Positions 27,569-38,500 of a DNA stretch of 64,000 nucleotides are shown here, piece after piece. A program made the translations under genes and the position numbers. Positions within the stretch are counted from its first letter, which is position 1, and the number at the start of each line of letters is the position of its first letter. Below the pieces are notes generated by a model. It was not told where the DNA came from, did no database searches, and worked only from the letters and a program-made list of their open reading frames with translations. Source of the stretch: Neiella litorisoli. GTDB lineage: Bacteria > Pseudomonadota > Gammaproteobacteria > Enterobacterales > Neiellaceae. The stretch is from the NCBI RefSeq assembly GCF_014773395.1, contig NZ_JACXAF010000008.1, positions 124,001 through 188,000 of the forward strand. The letters run 5' to 3'.

Positions 27569-30499
27569 TTAGAAGGTGTAACGGGCGCCCAATGCATAAC
27601 GAGCACTGTTTTCTTGTGCACGCAACATTTGCTCTTTGTAGCGACCATGGATACGCATTTCTTCTTCAAAGATGTTAATACCTTCGGCAAACACGGTCAG
27701 TTCCTCAGTCACATCGTAACTGATGCTGAAGTCCCACTGGCCATAAGATTCAGTGAACTGAGGCGCTGGACCGCCAGATTCTGCTTGGCCAGTGGCCGAC
27801 AGGAAGTCATCACGCCAGTTGTAGGCGATTCGCGCTTGCAAACCGTCTTTATCATAGAAGGCAGCAAAGTTAGCCGAATCACTCAAACCAGGCAGTGCGA
27901 ACTGCTCATCGGTGCGCTCGACATCGTACTCAGTATCACCAGTCACAAAGGTGGCATTAGCAGAAACACCAAATCCGGTATCCCAGAACCAATGCTGAGC
28001 AGCGATTTCCCAACCATGAATGTTTAAGTCTTCAACGTTGTTAGGCTGACTGATCTGCCAAGTGATCACCGGATCATTGGCACTTTGAGGGACTCGGCCA
28101 TCAGCGTCGCCATAGCCATTGTCGACTAGCCAACCATGAACGGCTTCATCACTCGGTACACCACCGGCTGCGGTGATTTCAGCACGAGCAAGCTCCGCTG
28201 CTGGACCAACATATGGGTCGCGCAAATGATCGAACTCTTGTTCAACAATGGTGTTCATCAGGAAGTTCTCTACTTCTTTATTGAACCAACCTGCTGATAC
28301 GTAGCTTGCTTCACCATAATAGTATTCAACCGAGAAATCGAGGTTGTCTGAGCTATAAGGTTTCAAAGCTGGGTTACCGGCAAAGCCTGAACGACCACCG
28401 ACTTTTGGAATGGCGGTTAATGACGTCGTTGCACGCATTTGTCCCAGCGTTGAGCGCGTAATGGTGTTGCTGTAGCTAAAGCGAACCTTCAGATCTTCAA
28501 TGACTTCTAAGTCGATATCGAGACTTGGCAAGAACTCTTTATAGTCATGGGTTTCATGGCTAAAGGTCGAGGTGTCAGCAAACTCGGTAACCCACTCGGT
28601 TGGATTTAGCCAAACCACGCGCTCGGCATCTTGCTGCAAGCTGCTGGCGGTCACATCAGTTTGCTCATAGCGAATACCAGCCAGTACATTAAGCGGCATG
28701 TCATTGAATTCACTTTCGAAGTTGAACTGCAAGTAAGCTGACTTGGTTTCTTCTTCAATGTGATGATCATCAGTAAACGGAATGGCTTTGTATTCGACAT
28801 CGTACAACTCTTCAGCACGCGCCATTGCTGCGTCTTGATCGTAGCTGTAGTAATAAGGGATCAGCATGTCACTGCCGCCACCGGAAAAGTCACTGAGGAA
28901 GCCTCCGCCGAGACTTTCATACGACATATAATCCGCCCACTGCCCTTTGTTGCCATACCAGCCGGCGCTAATCGGACCGGTGTAACTAGCACCTGCGTGG
29001 GTTTCCATTTTCAGATAAGACAAACCAAAGTCGATGGCGCCAAGAGAATCAGAGCTATCGTTAATCCAAGTACCATCAAATTGCACTTGGGTGACATCGG
29101 TTTTGTTTTTACCAGCGCGAACACCAGCAAATAAAGTGGCGTAATCTTCAGGCTGCAGATGCGGCTCACCGGCAGGATTCAGATCGACGTAGTTGGCGCC
29201 AAGCAGCGGAATATCCGTGTTACGGGCATCATATGTTTTGTCTGCAACATTCAATGCGCCAGCAATAAAGAACTTATTATCGGCACTATCACCTAAGGTA
29301 CCCTCGGCGGTTGCTTCGGAATCGTGGGCATCCAAACGCAATTCAAGCAAATCATTGACCTGCCAAGCGATGTTTAAACCCAGCGATTTGTTTTCGTTCT
29401 CTGAAGCGTTTTGTTGCATGGTGCCAGAGTAGTCACCGCCAACTTCGGTGGCGTATACGAAGGTACCATTTTTATCAACTTCAGCTGCGGTCAGGTTACC
29501 AAGGCCCGAGAACCATAAACCAAAGGTATCGGCTTCAGACTCATCTTCGAGTTTCGAGTAGGTGTAATCAACCGTGACTTCCATGGTGTCGATGGGCGCA
29601 TACTGCAATACCAACTGCGCATTGGTACGCTCACGCTCGGTATTGGTGATGCCAAAGCCAATATTACGCGCATAGAAGTAGTTGCCGTATGGGTTGCTGT
29701 TCATGTCATTCAAATCAACAGTCCCCGCTTCGGCGCGTGCTTTCAGATCGATCACATCCTGTGAATCGTCATTAAACTGGCGCCAACCATCGATGGTTGC
29801 GGCATTGGTGGTACTGTCACGTTTGACATAAGAGCCGGAGAAACCAATACCAAAGGTTCCATCCATAAAGGTGTTGCTGATTAAACCGGAGATCTCAGGG
29901 GTATAGTCATCGCCATCTTCAACACCGGTATCATGGTGAACTTTCGCCCCTACTGTTGCGACCAAACCATCATTGTCGAATGGCCGAGCCGTTTGGATAT
30001 TGATGGTGGCGCCAATACCACCTGAAGCCACGTCCGCTTTACCAGTTTTGTACACTTCGACGCCGCTAACGCTGTCAGAGGATAAGTTGGCAAATTCAAA
30101 TGAACGAGTTGACTCACCTTCAACCTGTGCCGTTGGCATCACTCGGTTGTTGAGCAATACCAAGTTAAAGTCTGGACCAAAACCACGAACGGTTACCTTA
30201 CTACCTTCGCCATTGACCCGATCAATCGAGACACCAGTGATGCGCTGAAGTGATTCGGCTAAGTTGGTGTCAGGGAATTTACCAATGTCCTCGGCAGAGA
30301 TCGCATCTACGACACCTGCGGAGGTACGTTTCAGATCCATGGCTTTGGCCTGCGAGCTGCGAATACCGGTGACCTGAATGACTTCTGTATCATCAGCTGG
30401 TACTTCTTCGGCGGCCTGTGCTGAGAACAAGGTTGCTGCGCCAAGAACTAAAGAAAGGCTTGCCGCCAATTTAGTTTTAGCGAACTTTGTGTGTTTCAT
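27569..30499 (-). CDS. TonB-dependent receptor (carbohydrate-type) 2
   Basis: Paralog of the receptor at 23989, 976 aa from the start used here. Same signal peptide style (MKHTKFAKTKLAASLSLVLG), TonB box region DDTEVIQVTGIRSS, plug signature VTVRGFGPDFNLVLLNNR and C-terminus YALGARYTF. Plug and final strands are nearly identical between the two, while the middle barrel regions differ more, as expected if surface loops diverged for different ligands. The ATG at 30499 has GGAG six bases upstream and starts the signal peptide; an upstream ATG at 30640 would add 47 residues and overlap the operator. LacI-type sites lie about 130 and 460 bases upstream. Confidence 0.95.
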   Translation of the reverse strand: MKHTKFAKTKLAASLSLVLGAATLFSAQAAEEVPADDTEVIQVTGIRSSQAKAMDLKRTSAGVVDAISAEDIGKFPDTNLAESLQRITGVSIDRVNGEGSKVTVRGFGPDFNLVLLNNRVMPTAQVEGESTRSFEFANLSSDSVSGVEVYKTGKADVASGGIGATINIQTARPFDNDGLVATVGAKVHHDTGVEDGDDYTPEISGLISNTFMDGTFGIGFSGSYVKRDSTTNAATIDGWRQFNDDSQDVIDLKARAEAGTVDLNDMNSNPYGNYFYARNIGFGITNTERERTNAQLVLQYAPIDTMEVTVDYTYSKLEDESEADTFGLWFSGLGNLTAAEVDKNGTFVYATEVGGDYSGTMQQNASENENKSLGLNIAWQVNDLLELRLDAHDSEATAEGTLGDSADNKFFIAGALNVADKTYDARNTDIPLLGANYVDLNPAGEPHLQPEDYATLFAGVRAGKNKTDVTQVQFDGTWINDSSDSLGAIDFGLSYLKMETHAGASYTGPISAGWYGNKGQWADYMSYESLGGGFLSDFSGGGSDMLIPYYYSYDQDAAMARAEELYDVEYKAIPFTDDHHIEEETKSAYLQFNFESEFNDMPLNVLAGIRYEQTDVTASSLQQDAERVVWLNPTEWVTEFADTSTFSHETHDYKEFLPSLDIDLEVIEDLKVRFSYSNTITRSTLGQMRATTSLTAIPKVGGRSGFAGNPALKPYSSDNLDFSVEYYYGEASYVSAGWFNKEVENFLMNTIVEQEFDHLRDPYVGPAAELARAEITAAGGVPSDEAVHGWLVDNGYGDADGRVPQSANDPVITWQISQPNNVEDLNIHGWEIAAQHWFWDTGFGVSANATFVTGDTEYDVERTDEQFALPGLSDSANFAAFYDKDGLQARIAYNWRDDFLSATGQAESGGPAPQFTESYGQWDFSISYDVTEELTVFAEGINIFEEEMRIHGRYKEQMLRAQENSARYALGARYTF

Positions 30500-30626
30500 G
30501 AAGAGCTCCATTTTATAATTTTTGATGCACCACGATTCCGTGGTTGCAGTTTTTTGTGCGGATAAAAATCCTGCTTCCCCCGCTAACGCTTTTCTTTTGA
30601 ATGCCAACAACACATTCAACCACCAA

Positions 30627-30638
30627 GTAAGCGCTTTC
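30627..30638. promoter_or_regulatory. LacI-type operator-like site, proximal to receptor 2
   Basis: GTAAGCGCTTTC, identical to the proximal half of the receptor 1 site and at a similar distance (128 bases) from the receptor start. Confidence 0.6.
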
Positions 30639-30958
30639 ACGGCAAAGCAAGTCTACTGCCGAAAACTTGCGTAAAGCAACGCACAAAATCGCCTTCAGAT
30701 CACACAAACAACAAAGTTTAAGCAAATATTTAACGAGACAAAAAAATATAATCAGGATTATCAAAAACTATCTAAGAAACACACAACAAGCCCAAATAAA
30801 AATAAATATACACTTAAAACAGATAGTTGAAATAAACTAAAAAATTAGTTGATTTAATATCATGTAAGTAAGCAACTACATCAAGCGAGTTAACAAAGAC
30901 ATCTTGCCTATTTTTCGAACGATTCGTTGTTTACCAACGAAAACCTAAGAAAATACAT

Positions 30959-30970
30959 GTAAGCACTTTC
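30959..30970. promoter_or_regulatory. LacI-type operator-like site, distal to receptor 2
   Basis: GTAAGCACTTTC, an imperfect match to the palindrome, 332 bases from the proximal site, close to the 329-base spacing in front of receptor 1. Confidence 0.5.
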
Positions 30971-31173
30971 TTTTATGGGCGTTTTATCACAGTAATTCGA
31001 AGTAATTTAGTTTCGATTAGGCCACACATCGACAATGGCCGCATCGGTGGGAGTTTGTATCAAATCAAGAATTTGATCATTGCTAAACCAGGCGGTCGGC
31101 TGATCAGCCATACTGACAATAAAGGCATTCAGGATCTGTTGAACTAGAGCCTGTTGACGAAGAAAGGAAGTTT

Positions 31174-32331
31174 GTGAGTCTGAGATTTCGCCAAAGCAAC
31201 GTACAAGCTCAACCGAAACCGAATTCAGCGATTGTCCTGACCGGTGGCGGTGCGCGCGCCGCTTATCAAGTTGGCGTACTCAAAGCCATCTCCGAGTGCT
31301 TTCCTGGCGGCAAAAAACTACCATTCGACATTATTTGCGGCACGTCGGCCGGTGCCATTAACGGCACCGCCCTATCATGCTACGCCGCCAATTTCCGCTT
31401 GGGCATCAAGAAAATTGAATGGGTGTGGCGCAATTTTCAGACCTCCAAGGTCTACCATTCCGACATCCGAGGAATCTTCCGGCAGCTACTCAGGAACATC
31501 ATGCCCATTGCCGCCAGCCAGCCCGACCGAGCGCTAGCGGTCCTGAATAATGCCCCGCTCCATGAGTTGCTTAGCAAGCTGCTCGATCTATCGAGGATTG
31601 AGCGCAATATCGACCGCGGCTTTCTCAAGGCGGTGTCAGTCAGCGCGTCGAGTTATGCCACCGGCAACTCGGTGTGCTTCTTCCAAGCTGAGCCTGAGAT
31701 AGGTGATTGGTATCGTGTGCGTCGGCGTGGCGTCAGAACGCCGCTCGCGTTCGAACATTTAATGGCTTCTTCCGCGCTTCCTATGGTGTTTCCAGCCAGT
31801 AAGATTGGCCAACGTTATTATGGTGATGGCTCCATTCACCAACTTGCGCCGCTCAGTCCGGCCATTCACTTGGGTGCTAGGCGGATCCTAGTTGTCGGCA
31901 CCAGTGACTTGCCCGATCGCTCCTCCACTGCGGCGATGCCACCACCGAGCGCTGCCGATATTGCAGGTCATTTACTCGATACCATCTTTAGTGACAGCCT
32001 GCGAGCCGATTTAGAACGGCTGCAGCGGATCAATAACACCCTAGCAATGCTGTCGCGGGCAGAGCAGCAAAAGGTCAACTTATTTCCCATCCATACCCAC
32101 GTCATTAATCCGTCAGAAGAACTAAAGACGCTTGCCGCTCCCCATTACCACCGTTTGCCCGCCAGCGTAAAAATGCTGCTGAAGTTGATCGGCGCAAATC
32201 CGCAAACCAATACAGCATTGTTGAGTTACTTACTGTTTGAAAAGGAATATTGCCAGCAATTGATTGAGCTCGGTTATCGCGATGGGCTGCAACAGCGGCA
32301 AGCGGTGATGCAATTTCTATGTGAAAAGTAG
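31174..32331 (+). CDS. Patatin-like phospholipase
   Basis: Lipid acyl hydrolase of the patatin family, 385 aa. Oxyanion glycine motif GGGARAAYQ (24-32), nucleophile Ser58 in GTSAG, and catalytic Asp218 in YGDGS complete the Ser-Asp dyad. No signal peptide; likely cytoplasmic or membrane-associated. The start is a GTG at 31174 with AAGGAAG upstream. The C-terminal third (after about residue 270) is helical and not assigned. The next gene, a diguanylate cyclase, begins about 76 bases later in the same direction. Confidence 0.9.
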   Translation: MSLRFRQSNVQAQPKPNSAIVLTGGGARAAYQVGVLKAISECFPGGKKLPFDIICGTSAGAINGTALSCYAANFRLGIKKIEWVWRNFQTSKVYHSDIRGIFRQLLRNIMPIAASQPDRALAVLNNAPLHELLSKLLDLSRIERNIDRGFLKAVSVSASSYATGNSVCFFQAEPEIGDWYRVRRRGVRTPLAFEHLMASSALPMVFPASKIGQRYYGDGSIHQLAPLSPAIHLGARRILVVGTSDLPDRSSTAAMPPPSAADIAGHLLDTIFSDSLRADLERLQRINNTLAMLSRAEQQKVNLFPIHTHVINPSEELKTLAAPHYHRLPASVKMLLKLIGANPQTNTALLSYLLFEKEYCQQLIELGYRDGLQQRQAVMQFLCEK

Positions 32332-32407
32332 GATCCATCGACACTTTGGCACGCAGCCTGCTTTATATCTCCTGAAGCGACAATTTTTTGCCGGAGTGAG
32401 CCTTTTT

Positions 32408-33289
32408 ATGGATACCATGCAGATGTCTCCATCAGCGTTCGATGCCAACATGGACCAGGCGCGCGCCTCAGTTTTTAGCGTTTACTACAATGAACGCCCT
32501 AGCTCGTTACTGAGCATTCTACAAACGGAAATTGAATTAAAACCCTTGTTGAGATTGTACTTAGAGCAAGCTCGACAACGTGTCAGCCTTGATGGCATTA
32601 GCCTTTTCTGGAACAACCAGCAGTATCACGTGGGTGATACCTCAAAGAGCTACCGCCTCACGGTTGAGTGGACCATTGACGATCATGAGCCAGTGAAACT
32701 GGCCTACACCAGTCGTCACAAGTTTGACAATCACAAGCACCAGCAGCTCGATTGGTTGCAGCGCCAGCTGCATTTCCCGCTTCGCAACGCCCTGCGCTAC
32801 GAAAGCATGAGACAGCAAGCCCGCACCGATCACCTAACCAACATAGGTAATCGAGGCGCATTCGACGATCACGCCTATCGTTACATGTCACAGGCCAGGC
32901 GTAGCCGGCAAAATCTTGCCATCGTGTTGCTTGATTTAAATGACTTCAAACAGGTCAATGACCACTATGGTCATTTGATGGGCGACCGAGTACTGCAAGC
33001 CGCCGCCGAGTGTTTGCAAACGGCGATTCGTGGCTCCGATCTGCCATTTCGTTTTGGTGGTGATGAATATGCCGCCCTGCTGGTCGACTGCTGCGAAGAA
33101 GCGTGTTTGTTAGTACAACAGCGGATCACTGAGCAGTTTGAGCAGCACCCGCTGCTGACCAAACTTGGCATTTCCGCCAGTATCGGTGCCGCGATGTACA
33201 CCAATGCCGATAATATAGAAACGTGGCTTGCTCGAGCTGATCAGGCTATGTACGACATGAAGCGTCACAAGAAGTCACTGTCAGCTTAA
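32408..33289 (+). CDS. GGDEF diguanylate cyclase
   Basis: Makes cyclic di-GMP from two GTP. The 293-aa protein has an N-terminal region of about 130 residues of unclear fold (possibly GAF-like) and a complete GGDEF domain: DHLTNIGNRGAF, LLDLNDFKQVNDHYGH, active-site GGDEY (217-221), and the inhibitory I-site RGSD (208-211) five residues before it, so product inhibition is expected. No transmembrane segment. The ATG at 32408 is preferred; an alternative GTG at 32321 overlaps the patatin gene. Its 3' end overlaps tilS by nine bases on the opposite strand. Confidence 0.88.
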   Translation: MDTMQMSPSAFDANMDQARASVFSVYYNERPSSLLSILQTEIELKPLLRLYLEQARQRVSLDGISLFWNNQQYHVGDTSKSYRLTVEWTIDDHEPVKLAYTSRHKFDNHKHQQLDWLQRQLHFPLRNALRYESMRQQARTDHLTNIGNRGAFDDHAYRYMSQARRSRQNLAIVLLDLNDFKQVNDHYGHLMGDRVLQAAAECLQTAIRGSDLPFRFGGDEYAALLVDCCEEACLLVQQRITEQFEQHPLLTKLGISASIGAAMYTNADNIETWLARADQAMYDMKRHKKSLSA

Positions 33290-34594
33290 TTCAATGTGCC
33301 AGCCTGATTCGCCTGGCTGGCACTCATATCCTTGCGCGACCCAGTAGCCAATCGCCGCGACACATTCCTCACCATAAAATAACAGCGGGATCTGCTGCCT
33401 TAACCAAGGTGGAACCGCCATTTCTTGCCACACTTTTTTCAGCTCTCGCGAGCCCTGCCGCATTGCCGGCCTCACCCGCTGTTTTAATTGCCCAAAACGA
33501 ATGCTGACTGGCTGACCATCAAGTGGCCCCTTGAGACGCCGCGCAGCCGTGTCGCTTGGCTGTGCCGATAGCGTCCCGTTGGGTAGCGACAGCGGCTGCG
33601 GCCACTGCCAAGTCAACTGCTGCGGATACGAGGCAATATTGCCGTCAAGTAACACCAAATCATCGCGGTATCGTCGCAACTGCCACCCAGCCCAGCTCAA
33701 TTGGGGTTGTGCATCTTGTTGCGCGAGCGCCACCGATTGCCACGCTTGTTGCTGCTGACGGTATGACCACAGTGGCACGCAACGCTGACGAAGCCAATGG
33801 CGCATGACCCGCTCACGGCGGGCATTCGATAGTGACTTGAGCGCACTAATCGATAAGCCATTTGCAGTGACGCAACTTTGGTAGTCTTGTGCCGTGATTT
33901 CCTCAAGAACCGCCCGGTCTTGCGCCAATAAGCTTACGCTACGACTTGCAGTCTGATTAAAGCTGGGCCAACGCTGCTGACACAACGGCAATAATTGATT
34001 ACGAATGAAGTTGCGATCAAATCGGTCGTCTTGATTGCTCTCATCTTCTATCCAGCTTAATTGCTGCTCATTGGCATACTGTTGTAATTCGGCGCGAGAT
34101 AACTGCAACATTGGCCGCGCCAACCAACCGCGGGCAAATGGCATCAGCGACGGCATTGCCGATAAGCCATCCAAACCACTGCCACGCTTGAGTGACAAAA
34201 ACAGGGTTTCAACCTGATCGTCCTGATGATGGCCAGTTAAAACAGCACAACTTGGATGATCAACCAGAGTTTCTAGCACCCGATAGCGGGCATCACGAGC
34301 CACCGCTTCTAGACTTTGGCGGCTGCCCCTGACGAGTTGCACACGCTCATGGATAAATGGAATCGCTAATTGTTGGCAGCTGGCTTGACAGTGTTGTAAC
34401 CAGCTATCGGCATTAGCTGACAAACCATGGTGAATATGGCAAGCAGAGAGTTCAATGGCAGGATGTTGCTGCTGATAGAGCGAGCAGCCATGGAGCAAAA
34501 CTTGTGAGTCGATACCGCCGCTGTACGCGACAATAAAGTGAGCAACACCACGCTGTTGCAGTTCATCGAGTTGACAAAACAGCGTGGTGAGCAT
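33281..34594 (-). CDS. tilS: tRNA(Ile)-lysidine synthetase
   Basis: Attaches lysine to C34 of the minor tRNA-Ile (CAU anticodon), changing both codon and amino acid identity; essential. The N-type ATP pyrophosphatase motif SGGIDS is at about residues 25-30 (VAYSGGIDSQVLLHG); TGHHQDDQVET and GLDGLSAMP follow as in TilS. The C-terminal domains match the long E. coli-type protein (437 aa). It is the last gene of the large minus-strand cluster, seven bases after accA. Confidence 0.95.
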   Translation of the reverse strand: MLTTLFCQLDELQQRGVAHFIVAYSGGIDSQVLLHGCSLYQQQHPAIELSACHIHHGLSANADSWLQHCQASCQQLAIPFIHERVQLVRGSRQSLEAVARDARYRVLETLVDHPSCAVLTGHHQDDQVETLFLSLKRGSGLDGLSAMPSLMPFARGWLARPMLQLSRAELQQYANEQQLSWIEDESNQDDRFDRNFIRNQLLPLCQQRWPSFNQTASRSVSLLAQDRAVLEEITAQDYQSCVTANGLSISALKSLSNARRERVMRHWLRQRCVPLWSYRQQQQAWQSVALAQQDAQPQLSWAGWQLRRYRDDLVLLDGNIASYPQQLTWQWPQPLSLPNGTLSAQPSDTAARRLKGPLDGQPVSIRFGQLKQRVRPAMRQGSRELKKVWQEMAVPPWLRQQIPLLFYGEECVAAIGYWVAQGYECQPGESGWHIELS

Positions 34595-34601
34595 GGCGTT
34601 A

Positions 34602-35564
34602 TTAGCAGTAGCCGTAACCCATTAAGCGTTGGTAGCGACGCTCTTTCAGTGCTTCGCTGTCCAATTGCTGTAACTCTTTGAGATCAGCACAAATTTGCTT
34701 TTTCAGGGTTTCCGCCATTAATACTGGGTTGCGATGGGCACCGCCAAGTGGCTCTTCCACCACATTATCAACCAACGCCAGCTCTTTCAGTCGTGGCGCG
34801 GTGATCCCCATTGCTTCTGCCGCAGTTGATGCTTTTTCCGCACTTTTCCACAAGATAGAAGCACAGCCTTCTGGTGAGATCACCGAGTAAGTGCTGTATT
34901 GCAGCATGTTGACCTTATCGCCGACGCCAATCGCCAATGCGCCACCCGATCCACCTTCTCCGATCACGGTGCAGATCACTGGCACATTCAGCTGTGCCAT
35001 TTCTTTCAGGTTACGAGCAATCGCTTCACTCTGACCGCGCTCTTCTGCGCCAACTCCGGGGTACGCACCTGGGGTGTCAATAAAGGTGATGATTGGCATG
35101 TTGAAACGTTCTGCCATCTTCATCAGACGCAGTGCTTTGCGATAGCCTTCTGGACGAGGCATACCGAAGTTACGCTTGATTTTTTCTTTGGTTTCGCGGC
35201 CTTTTTGGTGGCCAAGTACAACCACTGGAATACCATCTAATCGGGCGGTACCGCCGATCAGCGACTGATCATCCGCATAAGCACGATCACCACATTGTTC
35301 ATCAAATTCAGTGAACATGTTGTTAATGTAGTCTTGCGTGTACGGGCGCTGAGGGTGACGCGCCACCTGTGCGACCTGCCACGCTGACAAATCAGCAAAG
35401 ATCTTTTTGGTCAGCTCGTAGCTTTTGCCACGCAGTTTTTCCAGCTCTTCATCTAAATTGACATCGACCGATGTCTCGCTGGAAACGTGCTGTAATTCTT
35501 CAATTTGGGCTTCGAGTTCCGCAATCGGTTGCTCAAAATCCAAGAAATTCAGGTGCATAGCCAT
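34602..35564 (-). CDS. accA: Acetyl-CoA carboxylase carboxyltransferase alpha subunit
   Basis: Alpha subunit of the carboxyltransferase that makes malonyl-CoA for fatty acid synthesis. The 320-aa protein matches AccA throughout: [60 protein letters not shown] and the glycine-rich [15 protein letters not shown]. Placement after dnaE is the usual gammaproteobacterial order. Confidence 0.97.
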   Translation of the reverse strand: MAMHLNFLDFEQPIAELEAQIEELQHVSSETSVDVNLDEELEKLRGKSYELTKKIFADLSAWQVAQVARHPQRPYTQDYINNMFTEFDEQCGDRAYADDQSLIGGTARLDGIPVVVLGHQKGRETKEKIKRNFGMPRPEGYRKALRLMKMAERFNMPIITFIDTPGAYPGVGAEERGQSEAIARNLKEMAQLNVPVICTVIGEGGSGGALAIGVGDKVNMLQYSTYSVISPEGCASILWKSAEKASTAAEAMGITAPRLKELALVDNVVEEPLGGAHRNPVLMAETLKKQICADLKELQQLDSEALKERRYQRLMGYGYC

Positions 35565-35592
35565 TCAATGCAGTCCTATTTTGTAATTTTTA

Positions 35593-38500
35593 TCAGAAGG
35601 CCAGAGAGACCTGCTTCGGCCCCATTAAACTTTCTAGCTCATTCATCAGGCGATCCGTTGGCGTCACCCGCCATTGGGTCCCTAATTCTAGTTCAGCCTC
35701 AGCAGTGCCGGCATCATAACAGATCCGAACGGGAGTCGTCCCGTGTTGCCATTGGCTTAACACATTTTGTAGTTCAGCCAGCCAATCTTGCCGCAATGCA
35801 TTTTTGGCTAACTTAATGTTCAGACTCAAGCAGTGTCTTTCTCGAGCCTGTTCAATGTCTAATATTGAATCGGCGGACATTTTAAGGCCGCCGCTGAAGT
35901 CATCAAAGCTGACCTCTCCCTCAACGATCAATATCTTATCTTTGACGCAAAGTGATTCAAATCGTTCGACTGAATCACCAAATAAACCAACATCAAGCCG
36001 CCCAGAGCGATCATCAAGGCTCAGAATACAAATCCGTTTGCCCGATTTTTTGCTGACCATCATCCGCACGCCAATCACAAGGCCAGCCGCTTTTACTTTC
36101 TGGCCGCGATTGGTTGGGCTGACATCTTTTAATCGGTTCGAGGTATAGTTTTTCAGCTCCGATAGATACTGATTAATCGGGTGGCCGGTTAAATACAAGC
36201 CGAGCGTTTCACGCTCATATTCGAGCCACACAGACTCCGGCCAAGGATTGACCGAGGCAAATGCCTGCTGTACTTCTTCAGGCTCAGTGGTCAACAAGCC
36301 AAACATGTCGCCTTGCCCTAAGGCTTCAGCTTTGTGGTGCTGCTCGGCAGCGCGCATTGCTTCTTGTAACGTTGCCATCAAGGCTGCTCGGTGAGGGCCG
36401 AGCTTGTCCATTGCGCCTGATTGAATCAACTTCTCTAGAATCCGGCGATTGACTTTCTTCAGATCGATGCGAGCACAGAAATCAAACAAATCACGGTACG
36501 GGCCATTGGCCTCTCGCTCTTCGATAATGGCTTCAACCGGGCCTTCGCCAACGCCTTTGATGGCGCCAATGCCATAAACAATTTCACCCTCATCATTCAC
36601 CGAGAACTTGTAGTAGCCCGAATTCAAATCCGGCGGACTTAACGCCAACTGCATCCGCTGACACTCATCGACCAAGGTGACGATTTTATCGGTGTTGTCC
36701 ATATCGGCGGACATCACTGCAGCCATAAAGTAGGCCGGATAATGGGTTTTCAACCACAGCGTTTGATACGACACTAGGGCATAGGCTGCCGAGTGCGATT
36801 TGTTAAATCCGTATCCGGCGAATTTCTCCACCAAATCGAAGATTTTCATCGCCAGCTCGCCATCAACGCCGTTATCCTGCGCCCCCTGCTCGAACACCGC
36901 CCGTTGTTTAGCCATCTCCTCAGGCTTTTTCTTACCCATGGCACGGCGCAACAAGTCAGCGCCACCCAGTGAATAACCGGCGAGCACCTGAGCGATTTGC
37001 ATCACCTGCTCTTGGTACAAGATGACGCCGTATGTCGGCTCCAAAATCGGTTGCAACGATTCATGTTGGTATTGGGCGTCGGGATAGGAGACTTCTTCGC
37101 GGCCATGCTTCCGATCGATAAAGTTGTCCACCATGCCCGAGCCCAATGGGCCGGGGCGGAACAAAGCCACCAAAGCGATGATGTCTTCAAAGCAGTCGGG
37201 CTTGAGGCGCTTGATCAGCTCTTTCATGCCGCGCGATTCAAGCTGGAATACGGCCGTGGTTTCAGCCCGCTTCAACAGATCAAAGCTAGCTTGATCGTCG
37301 AGCGGAATCGATTCAATGAAAATGGCTTCCTGACCTTTGGCTGCGCGGCGCGGATTAAGCATATCCAACGCCCACTGGATAATGGTCAGCGTCCGCAACC
37401 CAAGAAAGTCGAACTTCACCAAGCCCGCTTCTTCAACATCATTTTTGTCGAATTGGGTAACGGGGTTATTGCCTTCGTCATCACAATATAACGGCGAGAA
37501 ATCGGTGATCTTGGTTGGTGAAATGACCACGCCACCGGCGTGTTTACCGGCATTACGAGTCACCCCTTCGAGGGTGCGCGCCATATCGATAATTTCACGA
37601 ACTTCCTCATCGGCCTCGTAAAGTTCGGGCAGTTTAGGCTCGGCCTCAAACGCTTTGGCCAAGGTCATACCAGGATCGGGTGGCACTAATTTAGAAATTC
37701 GGTCAACAAAACCATAGGAGTGGCCCAGCACCCGGCCAACATCGCGGATAGCCGCTTTCGCAGCCATGGTACCAAAGGTAATGATCTGGCTCACCGCATC
37801 ACGGCCGTATAGCTCGGCAACGTGATCGATCACTTCATCGCGGCGATCCATGCAGAAGTCGACGTCAAAGTCCGGCATCGACACCCGCTCAGGGTTCAAA
37901 AATCGCTCGAACAGCAAATCGAATTCGAGGGGGTCAAGATCGGTAATTTTCTGCGCATAAGCCACCAGCGAACCGGCACCGGAGCCTCGCCCCGGGCCAA
38001 CCGGAATGCCGTTGTCCTTCGACCACTGAATGAACTCCATGACGATTAAGAAGTAACCGGGAAAGCCCATCTGGTTAATGACATCGAGTTCAATTTTCAA
38101 GCGCTCGTCATATTCAGGTCGACGCTTGGCCCGCTCTTCAGGATCTGGAAAGAGGAATTCAAGCCGTTCTTCTAAGCCCTCTTCAGACACTTTGACCAGA
38201 TAATCTTCAATGGTCAGATCGCCCGTTGGAAAGTTGGGTAGAAAGTACTCCCCCAAGCGCACCGATACATTACAGCGCTTGGCAATCTCAACGGTGTTGG
38301 CGAGAGCTGATGGTACATCGGCAAACAGCTCACACATCTCTGCTTCAGAGCGCAAATACTGCTGCGGCGAGTAACGTTTGGGCCGGCGCTTATCGGCGAT
38401 GGTAAAACCATCATGGATGGCAACCCGCACTTCATGGGCTTCGAAATCGTCTTGGCTGAGAAAACAAACCTCATTGGTCGCCACTACCGGCAACTGCTGT

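Larger units (their letters stand above)
30500..31173. other. Regulatory intergenic region of receptor 2 and patatin gene
   Basis: About 670 bases, AT-rich, with no convincing gene. It holds two LacI-type operator-like sites and a 7-bp inverted repeat TTCGTTG...CAACGAA (30923-30941). It serves as promoter region for the receptor (minus) and the patatin gene (plus). Confidence 0.6.

Noticed and set aside
30513-30764. Small gene upstream of receptor 2
   Set aside because: The frame crosses the operator and promoter region and has no ribosome site or recognisable product.
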